The notes: generated from the letters alone by a model not told the origin. Positions 1-7,200 are shown, numbered from the stretch's first letter. The stretch: DNA of 7,362 nt from Desulfobulbaceae bacterium (GCA_003517965.1 DOZO01000023.1:1-7362), one strand, 5' to 3'. Made by a program: numbers and translations.

Positions 1-138
1 GAGACCCTGGTGCGGGTGGCCAGAATCTTTGCGGAGCTCAAGGCCCCCAATATCCGGCGTATCGACGGAACCGGGGGAGCCGAGGCCGTGCATGCCTTGA
101 TCGTGGAAAACGTGGCGGAACTTTTTAGGAGCCGTTGA
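1..138 (+). CDS. C-terminal end of a probable nucleoside monophosphate kinase (dTMP kinase-like), 5' truncated
   Basis: This frame is open from the first base and ends at TGA 136-138, leaving 45 residues of a gene that starts outside the window. The visible part reads as a helix (RVARIFAELK), a short strand ending in IDGTGG, and a last helix (AEAVHALIVENVAEL). That order, with an 'IDG' strand followed by a 'x-E-x-V-H-x-x-I' helix, is how dTMP kinases end and, less closely, how adenylate kinases end. If this is dTMP kinase it would phosphorylate dTMP to dTDP in the cytoplasm. The P-loop and LID are not in the window, so the family call is an inference from the tail alone. It is 165 bp upstream of the next gene and may or may not share its transcript. 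Confidence 0.5.
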   Translation, partial: ETLVRVARIFAELKAPNIRRIDGTGGAEAVHALIVENVAELFRSR

Positions 139-303
139 AATTCAACCTGTACTTGATTGGCCATTTCGTTACGGCTCATTATGCCGTTCGCAGGATCACA
201 ATTGTTAAAGTTATTTTTTACGACGGCTCAGGGCGGAATAAAAATGGTTGTTTCTGTGGGTTACAGGAAAATAATGGGGTTGGTCGTTAAGGGGGGGAAA
301 TGT
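139..303 (+). other. Intergenic region with no strong promoter
   Basis: These 165 bp separate the kinase-like tail from the TPR lipoprotein. The only -35/-10 candidates I see are weak, for example TTGATT at 153-158 with CATTAT at 177-182, spaced 18 bp and each matching 4 of 6 consensus bases. ACGGC (171-175) and GCCGT (183-187) could form a small 5-bp hairpin, but no T run follows, so it is not an intrinsic terminator. The 8-mer ACGGCTCA occurs at 171-178 and 223-230, which may be chance. The frame of the downstream gene stays open through most of this region, but the coding quality before 304 is poor. Confidence 0.4.
289..297 (+). promoter_or_regulatory. Ribosome binding site of the TPR lipoprotein (G7 run)
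   Basis: AAGGGGGGG lies 6 bases before ATG 304 and is the best Shine-Dalgarno-like sequence for the start that gives a compact lipoprotein signal peptide. A competing site, AGGA at 265-268, sits 5 bases before an in-frame ATG at 274. That start would add ten residues (MGLVVKGGKC) to the front of the signal peptide, so the start choice is likely but not certain. The run of seven G is a homopolymer prone to slippage or sequencing error, but it lies outside the chosen frame. Confidence 0.5.
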
Positions 304-2064
304 ATGCTGAAGCGTCTGCTCGTTGTCGCTGGGTTGGCCCTCTGTTGCCTGTCATGTGCTACCACCACCACTACTTCTACAACCATTCAGGGAGTGCCAG
401 GGCAGCCGCCTTTTGCCGCAGAGCTTGAACCCTATGAAGAAGCGGTGGATCTGAGTTGCGCCTATTTTAATTTTCTCTGGGGCAGGTCGTCTGAAATTGA
501 TGGACGCTATGATGAGGCTATCTACGCTTATAAACAGGCATTGGTTTGCGACCGGCAGGCTGGACATGTCATGCGGGCTCTGGCCGGGTTGCTTGTTAAG
601 ACAGGACAACGGGAACAGGCCGTTGAATTGGTGAACAGACTTATTGCCCTGACACCAAAAGATGCGGAAGCCCGGACGTTGTTGGCTAATCTCTACAGCA
701 TTATGGATAGATTTGGCGAGGCGGCTGCGATTTATCAATCCATCCTGACAGATGATCCGAAAAACTTTAATTCCCGGTTGTTGCTGGGTGGGCTGTATGC
801 CAGAATGCACGATTATGAGAAGGCACGACAGGTTTTGGAAAAGCTGGTGGAGCTCAATCCTGATTCTTATGCCGGTTTCTATTATCTGGCTAAACTCTAT
901 CAGGAGATGCGTCTTTTCGATAAGGCGGCGCATGCTTTTGAGAAAGCACTGATTATCAACTGGTCGCCGACACTGGCCTATGAGGCTGCTGAGTTGTTTG
1001 AGCAGGATAATCGCTATCCAGAGGCAATCGCCATCTATCAACGTCTTCTTGCAGAAGATGGCTCCGATGTGAGGGCCAAGAGTCTTCTGGCCAATGTCTA
1101 TCTGCGGCAGGGACTGGTGGATAAAGCACTGCAGGAGATGGAAAGTCTGCGGGATATCGCAGTCGATCCGGTCAAGGTTGAGCTTGCCATCTGTCGGATT
1201 CTCATCGATGCAGGTAAACACCCTGAGGCTATTAAAAGGTTGGAGGCGATTCTCAAGAAAGATCCTCAGTCAGATGTTGCTCGAGCGCTGTTGATTCTGG
1301 CCTATTATCAGCAGAGGGATCTTGTGGCTACCAAGAAACTTCTCCGGCAGGTGCGGACAGTCAGTCCGGCTTATGAGGAGTCGGTGATCATGCTGGCCAG
1401 AATCATGCAGGAAGAAAAGGATCTTGCAGGGGCAGAGAAGGTTATTCAGCAGGCCATGGCTGACAAACAGGCGCGGCGGTTAAATTTTTATGTGGCTCTT
1501 GCCATACTCTATGCGGGTCAGGATAAGCATGATAAGGCTCAAGAGGTGTTCACCCGGGCCTTTGCTGATTTTCCAGATAATGTGGAGGTGTATTATGAGT
1601 ATGCTCTGTTTCTCTTCAAGCTTAATGATCCAACAGGGGCCATGCGGCAGATGGAAGAGGTGCTGAAACGAGAGCCTAAACATGCTCGGGCCTTGAATTA
1701 TGTGGGGTATACCTGGGCTGAGGAAGGGCGGAATATAGAAGAGGCCAAGGCCTATATAGAGCAGGCTGTCGCTCTGCTGCCAAAGGATGGCTATGTTCGT
1801 GACAGTCTTGGCTGGGTCTATTACCGGTTGGGGAATTTTTCGGCTGCGGTCCGGGAACTTGAGTTGGCGGTTATGCTTTCTCCTGATGATCCGACAATTT
1901 ATGAGCATCTTGGGGATGCATATTTGAAAAACAATGATAGTTCGAGGGCTCGCAAAGCTTATCTGAAGTCGCTGGAATTTTACGAAGACGATAAGAAAGA
2001 GGCTGTCCGTCGCAAGCTGGAGGCTTTATCTTCCAAGGACGGTTCTACCGGCGGCACAAAATGA
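304..2064 (+). CDS. TPR-repeat outer-membrane lipoprotein, LbcA-like
   Basis: This 586-residue protein begins with a lipoprotein signal peptide: MLKR, a hydrophobic stretch LLVVAGLALCC, then LSC with the likely lipidated Cys at residue 18. A Thr-rich linker follows at about 20-29. From about residue 50 to near the end it is a solenoid of roughly 14-15 tetratricopeptide repeats, with recurring A-x-x-x-Y/F, 'G-x-x-x-E/K-A' and 'P-x-x' helix-turn patterns. The C-terminal block (LNYVGYTWAEEG ... DSLGWVYYRLG ... EHLGDAYLK) is typical of a family of proteobacterial TPR lipoproteins. That family includes P. aeruginosa LbcA, which binds the periplasmic protease CtpA and sits beside lolB. A scaffold role in the periplasm, perhaps for a CTP-family protease, is an inference by homology. 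The gene overlaps the next lipoprotein by 4 bp (ATGA). A longer start at TTG 157 or ATG 274 is possible, but the 304 start gives the cleanest signal peptide. Confidence 0.85.
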   Translation: MLKRLLVVAGLALCCLSCATTTTTSTTIQGVPGQPPFAAELEPYEEAVDLSCAYFNFLWGRSSEIDGRYDEAIYAYKQALVCDRQAGHVMRALAGLLVKTGQREQAVELVNRLIALTPKDAEARTLLANLYSIMDRFGEAAAIYQSILTDDPKNFNSRLLLGGLYARMHDYEKARQVLEKLVELNPDSYAGFYYLAKLYQEMRLFDKAAHAFEKALIINWSPTLAYEAAELFEQDNRYPEAIAIYQRLLAEDGSDVRAKSLLANVYLRQGLVDKALQEMESLRDIAVDPVKVELAICRILIDAGKHPEAIKRLEAILKKDPQSDVARALLILAYYQQRDLVATKKLLRQVRTVSPAYEESVIMLARIMQEEKDLAGAEKVIQQAMADKQARRLNFYVALAILYAGQDKHDKAQEVFTRAFADFPDNVEVYYEYALFLFKLNDPTGAMRQMEEVLKREPKHARALNYVGYTWAEEGRNIEEAKAYIEQAVALLPKDGYVRDSLGWVYYRLGNFSAAVRELELAVMLSPDDPTIYEHLGDAYLKNNDSSRARKAYLKSLEFYEDDKKEAVRRKLEALSSKDGSTGGTK

Positions 2065-2888
2065 AGCGATGTTTTTTTTGCGCTTTGGTAGTTTTGTTGT
2101 TTTGTGGCGGCTGTGCCACCTTGCCAGCTACTCGGCCACTTGCTGCCTTGCAGCAACAGCAAGCCATTGCCTTGTTTCAAGGCACCATGGCTCGCCAGCA
2201 GCAGGACTGCTCCTGCTGTCTTGATGTCCAGGTGCGGTTTTCCCTGAAATCACTTGTTCAAAATGGCACTATCTCTGGTTTTCTCCAAGCCAAGGCTCCC
2301 TCTTTTTTGAAATTTACCGGGCTCAATCCCTTGGGCCAGCCCCTGATGTTTTTGGCTACGGACGGAACATTTTTTCGCTATGTTTCCATACCGGAAGGCA
2401 AGGGCTATGAGGGGCTGGTTACAGCGGCGGCTTTTAAAAAATATGCCCCCCAGGGGTTTGATCCGGGGCAGAGTTTTTACTGGCTTTCAGGCAGACTGGC
2501 ACCTGAAAAGTTGCGAATTTATTCGGTTGCCCAAGATCAGGAGGGGCATGGCCTCTGGCTTGAGCTTTCTTACGCAACTGATATTTTGAACGGGAAGGGT
2601 TTTCGCCGCCATATACTCTTTGACCCGGTTGAGCAGGTTATCCGTCGGCATTTGCTGGCAGCCCCTGATGGCTCGATTATGGTTGATGTGAGGTATAGCG
2701 ACTATATCCAGGTTTCAAAAGGAGCCTCAGGCAACTGCCGATTGCCGGGACTGGTTCGGCTGCACTCCAACCATAACGGCGCGCTCATGGAAATCGCCAT
2801 GGAAGACTGGTTAGCCGATGCCAGTTTCAGGGCGGGAGATTTCCGGGTGGATGTGCCTGTCGGATTTATTGTGGTACCTGTTCAATAA
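2061..2888 (+). CDS. LolB/DUF4292-like outer-membrane lipoprotein
   Basis: This 275-residue protein starts with MKR, a hydrophobic core and FCGGC, giving a lipidated Cys at residue 18. The mature part (about 55-270) is mostly predicted beta strand, with the segment APSFLKFTGLNPLGQPLMFL near 79-98, a 'DGTFFRYVS' strand at 101-109 and a final FRVDVPVGF. This layout fits the LolA/LolB superfamily (LolB or DUF4292), whose half-barrel holds lipoprotein acyl chains during transfer to the outer membrane. The assignment rests on pattern and on pairing with the TPR lipoprotein, as seen for lbcA-lolB in Pseudomonas; sequence identity to true LolB is probably low. Cysteines at 50, 52, 53 and 226 are unusual for the fold and could form disulfides in the periplasm. 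No good Shine-Dalgarno lies near the ATG, so translation is probably coupled to the upstream gene through the ATGA overlap. Confidence 0.7.
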   Translation: MKRCFFCALVVLLFCGGCATLPATRPLAALQQQQAIALFQGTMARQQQDCSCCLDVQVRFSLKSLVQNGTISGFLQAKAPSFLKFTGLNPLGQPLMFLATDGTFFRYVSIPEGKGYEGLVTAAAFKKYAPQGFDPGQSFYWLSGRLAPEKLRIYSVAQDQEGHGLWLELSYATDILNGKGFRRHILFDPVEQVIRRHLLAAPDGSIMVDVRYSDYIQVSKGASGNCRLPGLVRLHSNHNGALMEIAMEDWLADASFRAGDFRVDVPVGFIVVPVQ

Positions 2889-2923
2889 CGCAACTATCCC
2901 GTTTGTCGGATCAGGAATTATAG

Positions 2924-5485
2924 ATGAATAACGAAATAGACGCACTGTTGCCGCAGGTAAGACAGCCCAGCAGGTACGGGGGCAACGAACTGCATGTAGT
3001 AAAAAAAGATTGGGACGTCATTCCTCTGCGCATGGTGCTGGCCTTCCCGGATCTCTATGAACTTGGCATGTCCCATCAGGGCTTGCAGATTCTCTATCAT
3101 ATCGTCAATGCCAGAGAGAACATGCTGGCCGAACGGGTCTATACCCCGGATCGCGATCTGGAAGAGCTGTTGCGCGCCCGAGGTTTGCCGCTGTTTTCGC
3201 TGGAGTCCCAGCGACCGCTGGTTGATTTTGATATACTTGGCATCACCCTGCCCTATGAGCTCTGTTATACCAATATTCTCACCATTCTTGATCTGGCCGG
3301 GTTGCCCTTCCGCAGCGCGGAGCGGACAGGCGCGCATCCTCTGGTGATCGGCGGCGGGCCCTGTGCTTTTCATCCTGAGCCGGTGGCAGATTTCTTTGAC
3401 GCTATACTGCTGGGAGACGGGGAGGAGGCGATACTGGAAATCGCTGAGGTTGTGCGCATAGCCAAGGAAGGCGGGGCAGGGCGGCAGGAGGTTCTGACGC
3501 GGCTCAGCAGGATTGAAGGGGTGTATGTTCCTTCTTTCTTTGAACCGCTTTATGATGTGGACGGCAACTTTATCGGGATGAAGACGCTTTTTGGGAACAA
3601 CGTGATAAGACGTCGAATTCTTGCCGACCTGGAAGGTGCCAGCATCGAACAACCACCTCTGGTGCCACTTACCCGAATTGTTCATGATCGTCTTGGTCTG
3701 GAGATTGCCCGTGGCTGTACCAGAGGCTGTCGTTTCTGTCAGGCGGGCATGATCTATCGGCCGGTACGGGAGCGCACCCCGGAGAAGATTTTTGCTCTGG
3801 CTGAAAAAGGCATCGCTGAGAGTGGCTTCGAGGAGTTGGCCTTGTTGTCCCTCTCTACCGGCGATTATTCTTGCCTGAGCGAGTTGCTGGTGCGCCTGAT
3901 GAACCGCTTTGCCAAGGAGCATGTTTCGGTGTCCCTGCCATCCTTACGGGTTGGCACCCTCACTCCGGCGATCATGGAGCAGATCAAGCGGGTGCGCAAG
4001 ACCGGTTTTACCTTGGCTCCGGAGGCTGGCACTGATCGGTTGCGCAGGGTGATCAACAAGGGGATCACCGAGGAAGATCTGCTTGCTACGGCAGAGGCGG
4101 CCTATGGTCTAGGCTGGAAATTGATCAAGCTCTACTTCATGTTCGGACTGCCCACTGAAACCGAGGAGGATGTTGTGGCGATCCCGGCCTTGGCTCAGAA
4201 GGTGCTGAAAGCAGGGCGGGGTGGCAATTGTCGGGTGAACGTGAGCGCCGCCACCTTTGTCCCTAAGCCCCATACCGTGTTTGAACGGGAGCCGCAGCTT
4301 TCCATCGCCGAAGGCTATGCGCGAATGGATATCATCAAAAAACGGCTGTATGGCAAGAATTGCACCTTGAAAAGAAATGATCCGCGGATGAGCTCTCTGG
4401 AGGGGGTTTTTTCCCGGGGTGATCGTCGTCTTTCCCTGTTGCTTGAAAAGGCCTGGCAGAGGGGCGCACGCATGGATGCCTGGTCCGAGCATTTTGATCT
4501 TAATCGCTGGCAGGATGCTGCTACGGTCTGCGGTCTGGAACTCGAGAGTTATCTGCGCCGCAGGGAGGTGGATGAACCTTTGCCTTGGCAGCATCTTCGT
4601 GTTGGGGTTCGAGATGATTTTTTTGCCGAGGAACACGCCAAAGCCCTTAAAGAAGAATACACTCCGGACTGCCGAGTGCATGGCTGTCAGCAATGTGGGG
4701 TTTGTGATCTGAAAACTCTTAAGCCCATTGTTCATCATCGTAAAAACGTGGAATGTGGGACGGAGACGGTAGTCCAGGAAACGCGGTCTGAGGATTCTCC
4801 GGCAAGACAAGCCATTCGAGCGCATTTTGTTTATAAGCTTACCTATTCCCGGCTCAATAATGCCAGGCTGCTCAGCCATTTGGAACTGCTCCAGGTTTTT
4901 TTCCGGGCTTTTAACAGGGCAAAATTGCCGCTTAATTTTTCTTTAGGGTTCAATCCGACCCCCAAGGTTGCCTTTAGTCCGGCGCTGCCTTTGGGTACGG
5001 AAAGTCTGGCTGAGTTTGTTTTGCTTGATCTGTACGAACCGCTCTCCGATCTTGGCGCTTTTATTCCCGCGATGAACAGACAGCTTCCAGAGGGTCTGGT
5101 TGTAAGCCAAGCGGTGCTGGCAGGCAAGGAGCATTCGGGCACCATGGTCACCACCTACCATATCCGTCTGTCGCGGCTGCCTGCTCAGGCAGAGTTGGAT
5201 CGGGTTATGGCCCAGGAGACTCTGCCAGTGGTGGTGATGCGTAAGGGTCTGGAAAGGCAGCTTGATCTGCGACCACTGTTGCATAGCCTGCGTTTAACCG
5301 CAGAGGGCCAGCTGGAGCTGTCCCTGTTCAGCGCTCCTGGACAGCCAGGCGGCAAGCCGGTGGAGGTGGCGGCTAAGCTTTTTGGGCTGTCAGATGAAGA
5401 AATTAGTCGGGCAAGGGTTTTGAAGCTGGCGAGTGTTCCTTGTCTGGCAAGTGAACATGTAGGGTTGTTGGTCTCGGGTAATTGA
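2924..5485 (+). CDS. Radical SAM protein, fused TIGR03960 (radical SAM) and TIGR03936 (DUF2344) domains
   Basis: This 853-residue cytoplasmic protein has three parts. Residues about 20-240 form a B12-binding-like Rossmann region (FPDLYELGMSHQGLQ at 41-55, GGGPCAFHPEP at 143-153), but the cobalamin-ligating DxHxxG motif is absent. Residues about 245-480 are the radical SAM core, with the [4Fe-4S]-binding CX3CX2C at C265, C269 and C272. Also present are LSTGDYS at 310-316 in the place of the SAM-binding GGE motif, LAPEAGTDRLR (364-374) and IKLYFMFGLPTETEED (401-416). A second cysteine group, C583, C588, C591 and C594, follows. Residues about 635-850 (FVYKLTYSRLNNARLLSHLELLQVFFRA, then GFNPTPKVAFSPALPLG) match the TIGR03936/DUF2344 domain, which is a separate gene in many bacteria. 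The substrate is unknown; repeated linkage to RNase G and ribosomal protein L21/L27 genes suggests RNA or ribosome modification. AGGA at 2913-2916 supports ATG 2924. Confidence 0.9.
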   Translation: MNNEIDALLPQVRQPSRYGGNELHVVKKDWDVIPLRMVLAFPDLYELGMSHQGLQILYHIVNARENMLAERVYTPDRDLEELLRARGLPLFSLESQRPLVDFDILGITLPYELCYTNILTILDLAGLPFRSAERTGAHPLVIGGGPCAFHPEPVADFFDAILLGDGEEAILEIAEVVRIAKEGGAGRQEVLTRLSRIEGVYVPSFFEPLYDVDGNFIGMKTLFGNNVIRRRILADLEGASIEQPPLVPLTRIVHDRLGLEIARGCTRGCRFCQAGMIYRPVRERTPEKIFALAEKGIAESGFEELALLSLSTGDYSCLSELLVRLMNRFAKEHVSVSLPSLRVGTLTPAIMEQIKRVRKTGFTLAPEAGTDRLRRVINKGITEEDLLATAEAAYGLGWKLIKLYFMFGLPTETEEDVVAIPALAQKVLKAGRGGNCRVNVSAATFVPKPHTVFEREPQLSIAEGYARMDIIKKRLYGKNCTLKRNDPRMSSLEGVFSRGDRRLSLLLEKAWQRGARMDAWSEHFDLNRWQDAATVCGLELESYLRRREVDEPLPWQHLRVGVRDDFFAEEHAKALKEEYTPDCRVHGCQQCGVCDLKTLKPIVHHRKNVECGTETVVQETRSEDSPARQAIRAHFVYKLTYSRLNNARLLSHLELLQVFFRAFNRAKLPLNFSLGFNPTPKVAFSPALPLGTESLAEFVLLDLYEPLSDLGAFIPAMNRQLPEGLVVSQAVLAGKEHSGTMVTTYHIRLSRLPAQAELDRVMAQETLPVVVMRKGLERQLDLRPLLHSLRLTAEGQLELSLFSAPGQPGGKPVEVAAKLFGLSDEEISRARVLKLASVPCLASEHVGLLVSGN

Positions 5486-5505
5486 ATTAAGGAATGTAAC
5501 TGTCT

Positions 5506-5509
5506 GGAG
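5506..5509 (+). promoter_or_regulatory. Ribosome binding site that decides the RNase G start
   Basis: GGAG lies 3 bases before ATG 5513 and 6 bases before ATG 5516. The second ATG has the better spacing, so the protein probably starts MPTELLIN, not MMPTELLIN. The difference is a single residue. Confidence 0.6.
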
Positions 5510-5515
5510 AGAATG

Positions 5516-7054
5516 ATGCCTACTGAACTTCTGATCAACGCCACACCATACGAAATCCGGATTGCTCTGGTGGAACATGGTAATCTGGTTGAGTTTTACC
5601 TTGAACAGCCACGGGAGAAGGGGCTGGTTGGCAACATCTACCGAGGACGGGTTGTTCGGGTCCTTTCCGGTATGCAGGCTGCCTTTGTGGATATAGGTCT
5701 CGAACGAACTGGTTTTCTATACGTGGATGATGTCCATACCAATACAGACGAATTTGTTAATCGTCTGACCAGAAATGGTCGTCATGATGAATGTGGGTGC
5801 TGTGTCAATGAGTCTCCGGATACACTTTCTCGCCGCACTCCTGGTCTGAACATTGGTGATCTGCTTACCGAGGGGCAGGAGATTCTGGTGCAGATATGCA
5901 AGGAGCCCATAGGCACCAAGGGGGCCAGGCTTACCTGTAATATTACCCTGCCCTGCCGGAATCTGGTCTTCATGCCCATGACTGATCATATCGGGATTTC
6001 GCGTAAGATTGAAGACGAAAACATTCGTCTTCAGCTTCGTCAGGATATTGAAACCCTGAGACCGGCAGGCACTGGTTTTATTGTGCGGACCGTGGCTGAA
6101 AACGCTTCCAACGAAGATCTTGAAGCGGACATGGAATTTCTCCTGCATACCTGGGGAGAAATTCAGGATATCGCGACCAGAGAGGCTATTGTTCCGAGTC
6201 TGGTCTATGAGGATCTTGATATTACCTTGCGGGTGGTGCGCGATATTTTTTCCCCCGAAGTGGAACGGGTTGTGGTTGATGATCAGAAAACATTCAACAG
6301 AGTGCAGCATTTTGTAGAAACCTTTGCTCTGCGTTTGCGGGGTCGGGTGCAACTTTCGGAAAGCCAGACTCCCCTGTTTGATATCCATGGGGTAGAATTG
6401 GAAGTCAACCGGGCGCTTGATAAAAAGATCTGGCTCAGGTGCGGCGGTTATATCATCATCGAAACCACTGAGGCCCTGACGGTTGTTGACGTGAATACCG
6501 GTCGTTATGTTGGTAAAAGCGGTCTTGAGGAGACTATTTTTAAAACCAACATGGAAGCGGTGAAGGAGATCGCCTATCAGCTCAGGCTGCGCAATATTGG
6601 CGGCATTATCATTGTTGATTTTATCGACATGGAAGAAGAAAACCATCGGAACGAGGTTTTTTCCGCCTTTAAAGAGGCGGCCAAAAAGGATAAGAGCAGG
6701 ATCAATATCCTGAGGGTTTCTGAGTTCGGTCTGGTGCAGATGACCCGTAAGCGCAACCGGGAGGATCTGCGGCACATGATGTGTGAGCCATGCCTCTATT
6801 GTCACGGTGATGGTATGCTGAAGTCGAGTCGAACCATCTGTTATGAGATTTTCCGCAAGGTAGAGCGGTCGGACAGAAAGGCTTTGGCCGATAATGTAGT
6901 TCTGAGGGTGCATCCGAGGGTAGCGGATATGATGCTCAAGGAAGAAGCGGCGACCATTGATTACCTCCAGGGCAAAACTGGCAAGCAGATCATTATTGAG
7001 CCGGTGCGGGATGTCCATTTGGAGAAATACGAAATTATCTGGGGCAGGGAATAG
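5516..7054 (+). CDS. rng: Ribonuclease G / ribonuclease E family endoribonuclease
   Basis: This 512-residue enzyme cuts single-stranded, AU-rich RNA in rRNA maturation and mRNA decay. An N-terminal S1 domain (GNIYRGRVVRVLSGMQAAFVDIG, about 39-61) is followed by KEPIGTKGARLTCNITLP (129-146), the 5' sensor and RNase H-like region, and the DNase I-like catalytic domain. The two metal-binding aspartates are visible as D325 in VVDVNTG and D368 in IIIVDFIDME. They are 43 residues apart, as D303 and D346 are in E. coli RNase E. The Zn-link cysteines C426 and C429 (CLYCHGDG) lie 58 residues after D368, again the E. coli spacing. Length is close to E. coli RNase G (489), and the RNase E C-terminal scaffold is absent, so rng fits better than rne. 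A loop within the S1 domain is about 20 residues longer than in E. coli and carries C93, C95 and C96. The gene lies 30 bp after the radical SAM gene, probably in the same operon. Confidence 0.95.
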   Translation: MPTELLINATPYEIRIALVEHGNLVEFYLEQPREKGLVGNIYRGRVVRVLSGMQAAFVDIGLERTGFLYVDDVHTNTDEFVNRLTRNGRHDECGCCVNESPDTLSRRTPGLNIGDLLTEGQEILVQICKEPIGTKGARLTCNITLPCRNLVFMPMTDHIGISRKIEDENIRLQLRQDIETLRPAGTGFIVRTVAENASNEDLEADMEFLLHTWGEIQDIATREAIVPSLVYEDLDITLRVVRDIFSPEVERVVVDDQKTFNRVQHFVETFALRLRGRVQLSESQTPLFDIHGVELEVNRALDKKIWLRCGGYIIIETTEALTVVDVNTGRYVGKSGLEETIFKTNMEAVKEIAYQLRLRNIGGIIIVDFIDMEEENHRNEVFSAFKEAAKKDKSRINILRVSEFGLVQMTRKRNREDLRHMMCEPCLYCHGDGMLKSSRTICYEIFRKVERSDRKALADNVVLRVHPRVADMMLKEEAATIDYLQGKTGKQIIIEPVRDVHLEKYEIIWGRE

Positions 7055-7098
7055 GTCAAACCACAGACAGGCTTGAGTGTGATGTTGAGACGGGTTTT

Positions 7099-7122
7099 GC
7101 AGGAATATGGGAATATTCCTGC
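7099..7122. repeat. Perfect 10-bp inverted repeat next to a -35 box (operator or hairpin)
   Basis: GCAGGAATAT (7099-7108) and ATATTCCTGC (7113-7122) are exact reverse complements around a GGGA loop. Inside, GGAATAT is also repeated in direct orientation (7102-7108 and 7110-7116), and GGAATATTCC (7110-7119) is itself a palindrome. The element begins 45 bp after the rng stop and ends at the base before TTGACA. No T run follows, so it is not a standard intrinsic terminator. It could protect the rng mRNA 3' end as a hairpin, or bind a dimeric regulator at the promoter. Confidence 0.6.
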
Positions 7123-7150
7123 TTGACAACTTAGCCCTGTATGGTATTAA
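7123..7150 (+). promoter_or_regulatory. Sigma70-type promoter downstream of rng
   Basis: TTGACA at 7123-7128 is a perfect consensus -35 box. TATTAA at 7145-7150, after a 16-bp spacer, matches 4 of 6 bases of TATAAT. Transcription would start near 7157 and read to the right through the structured tail. The next gene in this direction is at least 130 bp away, which would give a long leader. This is the best promoter-like sequence I found in the window. Confidence 0.5.
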
Positions 7151-7165
7151 GATCGGTTTCACGCA

Positions 7166-7200
7166 TTGGACAAGATTCTGTTCCCAAGTCGATTTTTTTT
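7166..7200 (+). terminator. Weak intrinsic terminator-like hairpin with T8 run
   Basis: TTGGACA (7166-7172) can pair with the bases in TGTTCCCAA (7179-7187), leaving two bulged bases. The stem is followed after five bases by eight T (7193-7200). The stem is short, AT-rich and bulged, and the spacer before the T run is longer than usual. It could end the rng operon transcript about 145 bases after the stop, or act as an attenuator just after the predicted promoter start. Confidence 0.3.

Noticed and set aside
157..303. N-terminal extension of the TPR protein from TTG 157
   Set aside because: It would place about 49 residues before a complete lipoprotein signal peptide, and the TTG lacks a good Shine-Dalgarno sequence.
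352..1221. 289-codon minus-strand frame opposite the TPR gene
   Set aside because: It mirrors the repetitive TPR codon pattern and has no plausible RBS or domain.
2918..3922. 334-codon minus-strand frame opposite the radical SAM gene
   Set aside because: It overlaps the conserved N-terminal and CX3CX2C coding regions and shows no family features of its own.
7099..7130. The 10-bp dyad as a rho-independent terminator
   Set aside because: The stem is followed by TTGACAACTT, not a run of T, and has a mixed, AT-rich top.
5717..7162. 481-codon open frame on the minus strand opposite rng
   Set aside because: It runs antisense to a full-length RNase G with intact catalytic residues, has no recognisable domain, and its composition looks like a shadow frame.
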